Positions 32,571 through 40,728 of a stretch of DNA of 64,000 nt are shown here, piece by piece. Position 1 is the stretch's first letter; each line of letters opens with the position of its first letter. The stretch is from an uncultured Eubacteriales bacterium (GTDB lineage: Bacteria > Bacillota > Clostridia > Christensenellales > CAG-917). Location of the stretch: positions 1-64,000 of the forward strand of contig URIZ01000010.1 in the NCBI GenBank assembly GCA_900548005.1, written 5' to 3'. The notes under the pieces are model-generated. The model saw nothing but the letters and a program-made list of their open reading frames with translations. It did not search any database and was not told where the DNA came from. Made by a program: the position numbers and the translations under genes.

Positions 32571-33064
32571 TCATTTTGGGCATAGATCCCGGTCTTGCGA
32601 CAATGGGATACGGCGTCATCAATTCCGAAAAAGGCAACTACTCCGTGATCGATTACGGGGTTGTCACCACGCCCAAGGAATGCACTTTGCCCGAGCGATT
32701 GATGCAGCTCGAAGAAGGCGTTGTGGAGCTTATCGACACCTACAAGCCCGACAATATCTCAATCGAAGAACTGTTCTTTTCAAAGAATGTCACCACGGGC
32801 ATACCCGTTGCAGAGGCAAGGGGAGTGATTTTGCTCACGGCGGTGAAGAAACTCGGCTCGGAAGTGTACGAATACACGCCCAATCAGATCAAACAAGCGG
32901 TCACCGGCTACGGCGGAGCGGACAAAATACAAATGCAACACATGGTGCAGACCTTGTTGCGCCTAAAAAGCGTTCCGCGCCCAGACGATGCCGCAGACGC
33001 GCTCGCAGTGGCGATTTGCCACGCTTGCACAAGCCGTATGCTCAACAACTTCCGCGTGCTGTAA
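32567..33064 (+). CDS. ruvC: Crossover junction endodeoxyribonuclease RuvC
   Basis: A 165-residue Holliday junction resolvase. Catalytic acidic residues sit in ILGIDPGLATMGYG (Asp7), ISIEELFF (Glu) and PDDAADALAVAICH (Asp pair). Length matches. Start ATG overlaps the upstream stop by 4 bases. It works with the RuvAB branch-migration motor encoded next. Confidence 0.96.
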   Translation: MIILGIDPGLATMGYGVINSEKGNYSVIDYGVVTTPKECTLPERLMQLEEGVVELIDTYKPDNISIEELFFSKNVTTGIPVAEARGVILLTAVKKLGSEVYEYTPNQIKQAVTGYGGADKIQMQHMVQTLLRLKSVPRPDDAADALAVAICHACTSRMLNNFRVL

Positions 33065-33084
33065 ATATCCATATAGGAGCAATC

Positions 33085-33669
33085 ATGTACAACTACATTC
33101 AGGGCAAAATCGTTGACAAAACTCTCACGACAATAGTCGTTGACAACAACGGCATAGGCTACGAGATCGGAGTGAGCGGCAACACGCTCATGGACGTTGA
33201 TATGGGCGAAATCGTCAAGATATACACCTATCTTTACGTGAGAGAAGACGAGATGTCCCTTTACGGCTTTTCACGTCTTGAAGAGAAACATCTGTTCTCG
33301 CGCCTTATCGACATCAGCGGCATAGGTCCGAAACTCGCCATGCAAATATTGAGCGGCTATGACCTTAAAACGCTCACCGTTGCAATCGCAAGCGGAGATT
33401 CAAAGACGCTTTGCAAGATCAAAGGGCTCGGCAAAAAGACGGCGGAACTCATCATTCTCAACCTTCGCGAACAGGTTGCGGACGACATCACTCTCTTCAG
33501 CGACCACCAAGACGCAATCACGGGCGAAGACATTGCCGATGCCGTGTTTGCTCTTGAAAGTCTTGGCTTGTCCAAGACGGATGCGGTGCGTATGGCGACC
33601 GAGGCAAGCAAAGTGTGCCACGGGACTGAAGATATTATTCGCCATTGTTTGCAAAACCTGAGCAAATGA
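33085..33669 (+). CDS. ruvA: Holliday junction branch migration protein RuvA
   Basis: A 194-residue protein. ATG 33085 has TAGGAG upstream (33074-33079) and gives the normal N-terminus MYNYIQGKIVDK. OB domain (1-63), then helix-hairpin-helix pair (ISGIGPKLAMQILSG; IKGLGKKTAELIILNL) and C-terminal RuvB-binding domain (EDIADAVFALESLGLSKTDA). A longer frame upstream is out of family. RuvA tetramers hold the junction for RuvB. Confidence 0.96.
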   Translation: MYNYIQGKIVDKTLTTIVVDNNGIGYEIGVSGNTLMDVDMGEIVKIYTYLYVREDEMSLYGFSRLEEKHLFSRLIDISGIGPKLAMQILSGYDLKTLTVAIASGDSKTLCKIKGLGKKTAELIILNLREQVADDITLFSDHQDAITGEDIADAVFALESLGLSKTDAVRMATEASKVCHGTEDIIRHCLQNLSK

Positions 33670-33674
33670 CGCTA

Positions 33675-33974
33675 TAATGTGCAACTTCGAAGCCGGAACA
33701 CGAGCCGCAAGGCGGCGAGCAAATCGAGTGTCGGACTTGACGAAAAGTACGAGAATGCGTGGCGTTTTGTTGCGTAGCTGCCACGCAGGCGAAGTGGCAT
33801 AATAAGAGAAATGGTGCAAGTTATGTCTCGACCGTAAGGAACGAAGTGACGGAATAGAGATTGTTACGAAGTCAATCGCGTCGAGTTGTCCCCCGCTACG
33901 CGGTTGCCGTGGGTTCCCTTTTAAGGGGGAACGGCAATAGGGAAAACACCTGAGGAAAGGGGAAAGTTGCATTA
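33675..33974. repeat. Intergenic structured repeat, copy A1
   Basis: This 300-base element fills the gap between ruvA and ruvB; no gene is present. It begins TAATGTGCAAC and ends GTTGCATTA, near-perfect terminal inverted repeats. Internal stems include GCGTGGC (33757-33763) with GCCACGC (33780-33786) and TTGCCG (33904-33909) with CGGCAA (33932-33937). Related copies are at 36241-36626 and 38521-38764, where these stems change on both sides. Confidence 0.8.
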
Positions 33975-34063
33975 AAGTATAAAACGCACTCCCTTTCAAA
34001 TGCTCAACGGCGCAACTCATCCAACAAACGCTCGGCGAAAATATCAACACCAAAAGGTGATAT

Positions 34064-35104
34064 ATGATCAAATCACAATTCACAAAAGAAAATCAGGACT
34101 TTGACGTCACAAACAGGGTGGTGAGCGCGCTCACCATCGATGAAGACGAGCAAGAAAACAGCCTTCGTCCGCACAATATGGACGAGTACGTGGGGCAAGA
34201 GAAGATCAAGAAGAATCTTGAAGTGTTCATCTCTGCCGCAAAGGCGAGAAACGACGCGCTCGATCACGTTTTGCTGTACGGCCCGCCCGGGCTTGGCAAA
34301 ACCACGCTTGCGCACGTCATTGCAAGCGAACTCGGCGCGCAAATCAGAGTGACGAGCGGCCCTGCAATCGAAAAGGCTGCCGACCTTGCGTCCTTGCTCA
34401 CCAACCTTGAAAAAGGCGACGTGCTTTTCATTGACGAGATACACAGGCTCAATCGCAACATCGAAGAAGTGCTTTATCCCGCAATGGAAGACTTTTCGCT
34501 CGATCTTGTCAACGGCACGGGACCTATGGCAAGGAGCATCCGCATACCGCTCAAACGCTTTACGCTCATCGGCGCAACCACGAGAGCAGGCATGTTGTCA
34601 AGCCCGTTGCGCGACCGTTTCGGGATGTCGCTCAGGCTTGAAATGTACACGGACGAACAGTTGAAACGTATAATCGCACGTTCTGCAAAGATACTCGGCA
34701 TCGGCATAGACGAGCAAGCGGCTTTGGAGCTTGCAAAACGTTCTCGCGGCACGCCGCGTATCGCCAACAGATTGCTCCGCCGTGTCAGAGATTTTGCCGA
34801 ATACGAAAAACTTGACGGAATCAACCTTGCAATCACCAAGAAGGCTCTCACTCTTATGGACGTTGACGAGCTTGGTCTTGACGTGACCGACCGCACCGTG
34901 CTTGAAGCAATCATAGACAAATTCGGCGGCGGACCTGTCGGTCTTGACACGCTTGCGGCGGCAACGGGGGAAGAAACGTCCACCATAGAAGACGTTGTCG
35001 AACCTTTCCTTATTCAGCTCGGATTTGTGTCGCGCACACCGCGTGGCAGAGTTTGCACCAAGAACGCCTACGAGCATCTCGGACGCGCTTTCCTTGACGA
35101 GTAA
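34064..35104 (+). CDS. ruvB: Holliday junction branch migration helicase RuvB
   Basis: A 346-residue AAA+ motor. Walker A GPPGLGKTT (73-81), Walker B LFIDEIHR, sensor IGATTRAG, arginine-containing LRDRFGMSLRLE, and a winged-helix C-terminus (VEPFLIQLGFVSRTPRGR). N-terminal SLRPHNMDEYVGQ is typical. AAAGGTGAT precedes the ATG. Separated from ruvCA by the A1 repeat, so it may be transcribed separately. Confidence 0.96.
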   Translation: MIKSQFTKENQDFDVTNRVVSALTIDEDEQENSLRPHNMDEYVGQEKIKKNLEVFISAAKARNDALDHVLLYGPPGLGKTTLAHVIASELGAQIRVTSGPAIEKAADLASLLTNLEKGDVLFIDEIHRLNRNIEEVLYPAMEDFSLDLVNGTGPMARSIRIPLKRFTLIGATTRAGMLSSPLRDRFGMSLRLEMYTDEQLKRIIARSAKILGIGIDEQAALELAKRSRGTPRIANRLLRRVRDFAEYEKLDGINLAITKKALTLMDVDELGLDVTDRTVLEAIIDKFGGGPVGLDTLAAATGEETSTIEDVVEPFLIQLGFVSRTPRGRVCTKNAYEHLGRAFLDE

Positions 35105-35177
35105 GCGGACAATATAAACACGAAAACAACACAACAAGCCGTTTATGCGGCGAAAACATACGGATAAAACATTGATT

Positions 35178-36230
35178 ATGCAACAAAACGACAAAACGGC
35201 AACCACGCTCACAACTCATGATTTCTATTATGATTTGCCCGAAGAATTGATTGCCCAGACACCAATCGATCCGCGCGATCATTCAAGACTGCTTGTCTAT
35301 GATCGCACAACGGACACAATTCAACACAAACATTTCTATGACTTGCCGTCCTTCTTGAAGAAGGGCGACTTGCTCGTTGTCAACAACACGAGAGTTATCC
35401 CTGCGCGCATTTTCGGGCATATCGAAAATCACGAGAGCGTGCTTGAAGTCTTGCTGCTAAAACGCATCGACTACACGCATTGGGAAACAATTATGAAACC
35501 CGCTCGCAAGGCTCGTCTCGGATCGGTGATACATTTTTGCGACGAATTGTCGGCGGTGGTGACCGAAATCGGCGAATACGGCGCAAGGACGATAGAGTTT
35601 CAATTTGACGGCGTGTTTGAAGATATTCTCGACAGAGTGGGCAATATGCCGCTGCCGCCGTACATCAAAGAAAAGCTCGCAGACAAGGAACGCTATCAGA
35701 CCGTGTACAGCAAGGTGGAAGGCTCGGCAGCAGCTCCCACGGCAGGACTGCATTTCACGCCCGAGCTTATTCAGAAACTCAAAGACATGGGAGTTGAGTT
35801 TGCAACGGTGCTATTGCATATAGGGCTCGGCACGTTCCGTCCCGTCAAGGAAGAGAACATTCTCGACCACGAGATGCACACCGAGTATTACGAAATCGAC
35901 GAAGAAAACGCCGAGAAAATCAACAAAGCCACAAGGGAAGGGCGCAGAGTGATTTGCGTGGGAACGACAAGCGTGCGTACGTTGGAAACGGTGGCGGACG
36001 AAAACGGATATGTCCGCGCGCAAAAAGGCGACACGAGCATATTTATCTATCCAGGCTACAAGTTCAAGTGTGTCAAAGCACTCATCACCAACTTCCACTT
36101 GCCCGAAAGCACGTTGATTATGCTTGTATCCGCGCTTGTGGGCAGAGAAAAGACGCTTGAAATATACAACGAAGCGGTGAAGGAGAGATACAGATTCTTC
36201 TCGTTCGGCGACGCTTGTTTTTTTGAGTAA
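35178..36230 (+). CDS. queA: tRNA preQ1(34) S-adenosylmethionine ribosyltransferase-isomerase
   Basis: About 350 residues; catalyses transfer of ribosyl from SAM to preQ1 in tRNA during queuosine synthesis. Family blocks: DFYYDLPEELIAQTP, DPRDHSRLLVYDR, NNTRVIPARIFG, EGSAAAPTAGLHFTPEL, LLHIGLGTFRPV, VGTTSVRTLE, TNFHLPESTLIMLVSALVG. The start is uncertain: ATG 35145 adds 11 residues, ATG 35178 is closer to the family N-terminus; neither has a good ribosome binding site. Followed by tgt, the companion enzyme, across the A2 repeat. Confidence 0.93.
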   Translation: MQQNDKTATTLTTHDFYYDLPEELIAQTPIDPRDHSRLLVYDRTTDTIQHKHFYDLPSFLKKGDLLVVNNTRVIPARIFGHIENHESVLEVLLLKRIDYTHWETIMKPARKARLGSVIHFCDELSAVVTEIGEYGARTIEFQFDGVFEDILDRVGNMPLPPYIKEKLADKERYQTVYSKVEGSAAAPTAGLHFTPELIQKLKDMGVEFATVLLHIGLGTFRPVKEENILDHEMHTEYYEIDEENAEKINKATREGRRVICVGTTSVRTLETVADENGYVRAQKGDTSIFIYPGYKFKCVKALITNFHLPESTLIMLVSALVGREKTLEIYNEAVKERYRFFSFGDACFFE

Positions 36231-36240
36231 AACATTAGAC

Positions 36241-36626
36241 ATTGACGGTGCGACTTCGAAGACGGAATTGGAGCCGCAAGGCGGCGACCGCATCGAGCGT
36301 CGGACTTGACGTAAAGTACAAGCGACTGCGCCATGTTGTTGCGTAGCCGGCGCACAAAGCGAAGTGGCACAAGAAGCGAACTGGCGTAAGTTATGTCTCG
36401 ACCGTAAGGAACGAAGTGACGGAATAGCGATTGTTACGAAGTCAATCGCGTCGAGTTGTCCCCCGCCACGCGGTCACCGTGGGTTCCCTTGTAAGGGGGA
36501 ACGGTGATATGGGCGCGACGCGTAAAGCAATTCGTCCAGTGGACGGATTGTAGCCAAAGCGAACAAGGCGGATTGCCACGCAAACGCCGCAGTCCAAACA
36601 CCTGAGGAAAGGGGAAAGTTGCATTA
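36241..36626. repeat. Intergenic structured repeat, copy A2
   Basis: Fills the queA-tgt gap. Same order of blocks as A1 (CTTCGAAG start, AGCCGCAAGGCGGCGA, TATGTCTCGACCGTAAGG, hairpin around GGGTTCCC/GGGGGAAC, CACCTGAGGAAAGGGG, GTTGCATTA end) with an extra ~85 bases near 36508-36597. Stem TGCGCC (36327-36332)/GGCGCA (36349-36354) and TCACCG (36474-36479)/CGGTGA (36502-36507) replace the A1 stems with matched changes. Confidence 0.8.
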
Positions 36627-36678
36627 AAATACAAGTAGAATATAAGGCTACAAACATAAAAAATATTAAGGAACAAAA

Positions 36679-37782
36679 ATGAGATTTGAAGTTATTCACG
36701 AAGACAAAAAGACCGGCGCGAGAGTGGGAAAACTCTACACCGATCACGGCGTTATAGACACTCCGTGTTTTATGCCTGTCGGCACAAAAGCGACGGTGAA
36801 GGGGCTTGCTCCCGAAGAAGTGCATGCAACGGGCGCGCAAATTCTGTTGTCCAACACCTATCACTTGTATTTGCGCCCGGGACACGAGCTTATCGAAAAA
36901 GCGGGCGGCTTGCACAAGTTTATGAACTGGGACGGCGCAATCTTGACGGACAGCGGCGGCTTTCAGGTTTTCTCGCTTTCGTCACTGAGAAAAATCACGG
37001 ATGACGGCGCGGAATTCAACAGCTTTATTGACGGCAGCAAGCACTTTTTCTCGCCCGAAAAATCCATGGAAGTGCAAAAGGCTTTGGGCAGTGACATAGT
37101 CATGGCTTTTGATGAGTGCACGCCACCCGATATCACGCATGAAAAGGCTCGCGACGCAATGGAGCGCACGCTGAAATGGCTGGATAGATGCTCGAAAGTG
37201 CAGCTGAAACCGCATCAAACGCTCTTTCCGATAATTCAAGGCAATATGTATGCCGATTTGAGAATCGAGAGTGCAAAACGCACCGTTCCGTACGCAAAAT
37301 GCGGCGTGGCGATCGGCGGTTTGAGCGTTGGCGAAACGGCAGAGAAAATGTACGAAATGCTTGACGTGCTTTATCCGTATTTGCCAAAAGATCAACCGCA
37401 CTATCTCATGGGCGTGGGCACGGCGGATTATATCGTGGAAGGCGTTGCGCGCGGCATAGACATGTTCGACTGCGTGTTGCCCACACGTATCGCTCGCAAC
37501 GGCACGGCGATGGTCAAAGAAGGCTTTATGACCATTCGCAACGCTCCGTATGCCGAAGATTTCACGCCGATAGATCCCGATTGCGATTGCTATGCGTGCA
37601 AAAACTACACAAGAGCATACATTCGCCACCTTATCAAGAGCGACGAGATCATGGGCGGACGTCTTTTGTCAATCCACAACATCCGTTTTCTCGAAAGGCT
37701 TGCCGCCGACATTCGCCAAGCGATCATGGAAGACCGCTATGACGAGTTCCGCAAAGAGTTTATGGCGCAGTACATCGGCTAA
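36679..37782 (+). CDS. tgt: Queuine tRNA-ribosyltransferase
   Basis: A 367-residue TIM-barrel enzyme exchanging guanine 34 for preQ1 in tRNAs. Active-site motifs: LTDSGGFQVFSL (general-base Asp), AFDECTPPDI, GGLSVGE, FDCVLPTRIARNGTAM (nucleophile Asp), and zinc site CDCYACKNYTRAYIRHL. AAGGAAC precedes the ATG. It acts before QueA in queuosine synthesis. Confidence 0.96.
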   Translation: MRFEVIHEDKKTGARVGKLYTDHGVIDTPCFMPVGTKATVKGLAPEEVHATGAQILLSNTYHLYLRPGHELIEKAGGLHKFMNWDGAILTDSGGFQVFSLSSLRKITDDGAEFNSFIDGSKHFFSPEKSMEVQKALGSDIVMAFDECTPPDITHEKARDAMERTLKWLDRCSKVQLKPHQTLFPIIQGNMYADLRIESAKRTVPYAKCGVAIGGLSVGETAEKMYEMLDVLYPYLPKDQPHYLMGVGTADYIVEGVARGIDMFDCVLPTRIARNGTAMVKEGFMTIRNAPYAEDFTPIDPDCDCYACKNYTRAYIRHLIKSDEIMGGRLLSIHNIRFLERLAADIRQAIMEDRYDEFRKEFMAQYIG

Positions 37783-37967
37783 GCAGGGCGCGGCATAGAC
37801 AAAAATCGCGCGAAATCGGCATAATTTGCTCATTTTGCGCACGATTATTATATTAAAACGCTTTAATAATCGGACAAAAACATTAAAATGTGTTGCAAAT
37901 CTTCACGACATCGTGTATGATTTAACAAGAAAAATCTAATTCGCTTATGGCGAAACAAGGAGATATT

Positions 37968-38459
37968 ATGTTCAACATTCTTCAAATATTGGCAGAAAGC
38001 GGCGCAGGTGCAGGTACAACCACGCAATCCAAAATTCCGAGCTGGGTTATGTACGTCGTCATCGGCGTTGTTCTCGTTCTCATGATTGTTTTGACGATCA
38101 TTCCTCAAAAGAAACGTCAAAAAGAGCAACAAAACATGATGAACAGCCTTTGCGTCGGCACGAAACTCATGACCGTCGGCGGCATGGTCGGCAAGATCAC
38201 GCAAGTCAACTCTGACAACACTCTCATCATCAACGTCGGCACGGACGCGAACCCCACTCTCATTGTCATCGACAAGAAAGCAGTCGGCTATGTTCTTGAA
38301 AAAGTAGCAGCACCCGTTGAAGCGGCACCTGCAGAAGAACCTGCTCAAGAAGAAGCTCCCCAAGCGGAAGCACCCGCTTGCGACAGCAACTGCGACGAGT
38401 GCAAAGACAAAGACGCTTGCGACAAAGCCGTGAGCGGTGAAGTGGAAGAAGACAAATAA
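37968..38459 (+). CDS. yajC: Preprotein translocase subunit YajC with cysteine-rich tail
   Basis: 163 residues from ATG 37968, which has AAGGAGAT (37956-37963); an upstream in-frame ATG overlaps that site. One membrane helix (about 26-45, VMYVVIGVVLVLMIVLTIIP) followed by QKKRQKEQQNMMNSL and the GTKLMTVGGMVGKI core that identify YajC, a SecDF partner. The C-terminus is an unusual Ala/Glu/Pro-rich linker followed by a Cys-rich tail (CDSNCDECKDKDACDK, four cysteines) not found in typical YajC. secD and secF follow after one unrelated minus-strand gene. Confidence 0.9.
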   Translation: MFNILQILAESGAGAGTTTQSKIPSWVMYVVIGVVLVLMIVLTIIPQKKRQKEQQNMMNSLCVGTKLMTVGGMVGKITQVNSDNTLIINVGTDANPTLIVIDKKAVGYVLEKVAAPVEAAPAEEPAQEEAPQAEAPACDSNCDECKDKDACDKAVSGEVEEDK

Positions 38460-38482
38460 TTTTCACGCAAACAATAAAAAAT

Positions 38483-38514
38483 GTTCGGTTTGATAATTCA
38501 AACCGAACTTTTTT
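38483..38514 (+). terminator. Terminator of tgt-yajC
   Basis: GTTCGGTTTGA (38483-38493) pairs perfectly with TCAAACCGAAC (38498-38508), followed by TTTTTT. Confidence 0.85.
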
Positions 38515-38520
38515 GTTATA

Positions 38521-38764
38521 GAGACGGAATTTCGAGCTGCAAGGCGGCGAGCTTTTGAGCGCCGAACTCGACGATTAGTACAAGCGACTGCGCCGTATTG
38601 TTGGCTACTGCCTGGCGCACAAAGCGTAGTGGCATAACGAGTGAACGATACATATCTATGTGAGTGCCGAGTTCCCCTTCTGCGAGCGATGTTTTGTTAA
38701 ATAGAGAAAGCAATCCGTTCGAGCAGTAGGGGAAAGCCCAAAGGGAAGGGGTAATGTTGCATTA
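38521..38764. repeat. Intergenic structured repeat, copy A3 (divergent)
   Basis: Starts GAGACGGAATTTCGAGCTGCAAGGCG-like as in A2 and ends GTTGCATTA as in A1/A2. Keeps stem TGCGCC (38589-38594)/GGCGCA (38614-38619). The middle differs (GTGGCATAACGAGTGAACGA... onward) and matches, in reverse, sequence at about 54080-54200. No gene in the 38460-38820 gap. Confidence 0.65.
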
Positions 38765-38820
38765 AAATACTCGACAAGTACCGGTTGTAGGGGAAGAAAA
38801 TCGCGCGCAAAATGGCGCGA

Positions 38821-39210
38821 TTATTCTTTTTTTGACTTTACGTTGACGGCGACAATCCCCGACAGCGCGCCTGTCAAGGGCAGAGTGACAAGGTCTATCC
38901 AGCTGAATTTCACGTCCTTGAACCCCGTGAGCGCGGCAAAGACAAGAAAGGTGAAGAGCATGTACAAAAGCCCTGCGATCGCGCCTTTGACAAGTCCGTT
39001 TTGCGTGTTTTTGAAACTTATCAGCGCGCCGACAAACACCGAGATTATCTTGATTGCGATGTTGACGGGCAAAATGACTTTGCTCGGTACGGACGCAAAG
39101 CGCACGATGATTGCAAATATCAGCACCGCGCCAAGCGAAATCAGGGTGGAGAACAACACGGTTTTTAGCACGTCCGAGACGTCGAGTTTGATATTTTTGG
39201 TTTTTTCCAT
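38821..39210 (-). CDS. TIGR04086-type membrane protein
   Basis: 129 residues from CAT 39208-39210 (MEKTKNIKLDVSDVLKTVLF). Four hydrophobic helices (about 16-38, 45-66, 72-95, 106-124) and the GLVKGAIAGLLYMLF segment typical of the TIGR04086 family, which is found near yajC-secDF in Clostridia. Function unknown. It is on the opposite strand to its neighbours, inserted between yajC and secD. Confidence 0.8.
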   Translation of the reverse strand: MEKTKNIKLDVSDVLKTVLFSTLISLGAVLIFAIIVRFASVPSKVILPVNIAIKIISVFVGALISFKNTQNGLVKGAIAGLLYMLFTFLVFAALTGFKDVKFSWIDLVTLPLTGALSGIVAVNVKSKKE

Positions 39211-39306
39211 ACCACAAATTATGACTTTCAAGCCGCGTATATGCCCGATTTGCAAAAAAAATCGCGATATTTAGTGTTAAATTTGATTTTATAACTCTCT
39301 ATTTTC

Positions 39307-39335
39307 TTGACTAATATTATCATTGTAGTTATAAT
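39307..39335 (+). promoter_or_regulatory. Promoter of secDF
   Basis: TTGACT (39307-39312), 17-base spacer, TATAAT (39330-39335): close to the sigma-A consensus. Confidence 0.75.
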
Positions 39336-39367
39336 ATTTATGTTTTACTATATGGAGGAATAATCCT

Positions 39368-40726
39368 GTGAACAAAAAGAAGTCAATAGTCGTCTTGTGC
39401 ATAGTGAGTGTCTTCATAATCCTTATGGCAGTATTTGCGGTCGTGTCATTCCCGATCGCGGGTACGGTCTACGATTATACAGGCTATGCCAAGACAATCA
39501 AACTAGGTTTGGATATGTCAGGCGGCGTATCCGCCGTGTTCAAAGTCGTCCCCGACGAATATGAGAATCTCGACAATCGTATCAGCGGAACGATCAGCTC
39601 TTTGCAGAGCTTGCTCGTGTCCAAGGGATACACCGAAGCGACCGTGACCAAAGGCACGACCAGCGACGGTCTCACCACCATCCGTGTTGAAATCCCCGAC
39701 GTTGACGAGCCCGAACGCGTTCTCGAACTTGTCGGTCGTCCCGCATCGCTCTACTTCACGCTTGAAGATCTCGGCAACGAAGCCACCACTGCAAAGCTTG
39801 AAGAGAAGGCATTCCTCAGCGGACGCGCTCACCTTGAAACGGCATACGTCACAACCGACAGCAACGGCAACTACGCAATCGGCTTGAAGTTCAACTCCGA
39901 AGGCACGAAGAAATTTGCAGAAGTCACGGCGGCAAACGTCAACAAATCCACGTACATCTACGTGGGTGGCACAAAGATCATGGCTCCGAAGATCAATTCG
40001 GCAATCAGCGACGGCTCTGCAATCATCACGGGCAACTACACCTACGCTCAAGCGTACGAATATGCAACCAAGTTGCAATCGGGCACTTTCGGTGTGACGC
40101 TTCAAATCTCCGAAGTGAGAAACATCTCCGCAACGCTCGGTGAAAACTCGATCCGTATCGCTCTCATTGCAGGCGTCATCGGCATCGCGCTCATCTTTGT
40201 GTTTATGGGCATTGCATATCGCGGACTCGGCATCGCGGCAGACCTTGCTCTTTGCGTGTACATCGTGCTTTTGCTCTGGTTCTGCGCAGTGCTCCCGTGG
40301 GTGCAACTCACCTTGCCGGGCATCGCAGGTATCTTGCTCTCAATCGGTATGGCTGTCGACGCAAACGTCGTCATCTTCGAAAGAGTGAAGGACGAATACA
40401 AACATTCTTCAAAGCCAATCCCCACCGCAATCAAGACCGGTTTCAAACGTTCGGCGGGCGCAATCATCGACGGCAACGTCACAACGCTCATAGGCGCAAT
40501 CGTGCTTTGGGTGCTCGGATCTGCGTCAATCGTCGGCTTTGCGGTCACGTTGTTTATCGGTATCGTGCTTTCGATGTTCACGTCGCTTGTCGTGACAAGA
40601 CTCATCTTGAAAGCGTTTATGCCGCTCAACAGCACCGGTGAAAAATTCTACGGTCTCAAACGCGAGGTCGAAGAAACTCAACAAGAAGACAAGAGCGTTG
40701 ACGCGACTCTTGCAAAGGAGGCGTAA
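39368..40726 (+). CDS. secD: Protein translocase subunit SecD
   Basis: 452 residues, starting with GTG at 39368; ATGGAGGAA (39352-39360) is the ribosome binding site. One N-terminal membrane helix, the D1-type motif LGLDMSGGVSAVF, a reduced extracytoplasmic P1 region (about 60-240), then five C-terminal helices with GIALIFVFMGIAYRG, LTLPGIAGILLSIGMAVDANVVIFERVKDE. This is an RND-type, proton-driven helper of Sec-dependent export. It forms an operon with secF, 2 bases downstream. Confidence 0.94.
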   Translation: MNKKKSIVVLCIVSVFIILMAVFAVVSFPIAGTVYDYTGYAKTIKLGLDMSGGVSAVFKVVPDEYENLDNRISGTISSLQSLLVSKGYTEATVTKGTTSDGLTTIRVEIPDVDEPERVLELVGRPASLYFTLEDLGNEATTAKLEEKAFLSGRAHLETAYVTTDSNGNYAIGLKFNSEGTKKFAEVTAANVNKSTYIYVGGTKIMAPKINSAISDGSAIITGNYTYAQAYEYATKLQSGTFGVTLQISEVRNISATLGENSIRIALIAGVIGIALIFVFMGIAYRGLGIAADLALCVYIVLLLWFCAVLPWVQLTLPGIAGILLSIGMAVDANVVIFERVKDEYKHSSKPIPTAIKTGFKRSAGAIIDGNVTTLIGAIVLWVLGSASIVGFAVTLFIGIVLSMFTSLVVTRLILKAFMPLNSTGEKFYGLKREVEETQQEDKSVDATLAKEA

Positions 40727-40728
40727 TC

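Noticed and set aside
36231..36678. preQ1 riboswitch before tgt
   Set aside because: The sequence is accounted for by the A2 repeat, which also occurs at unrelated genes; no preQ1 aptamer pattern was recognised.
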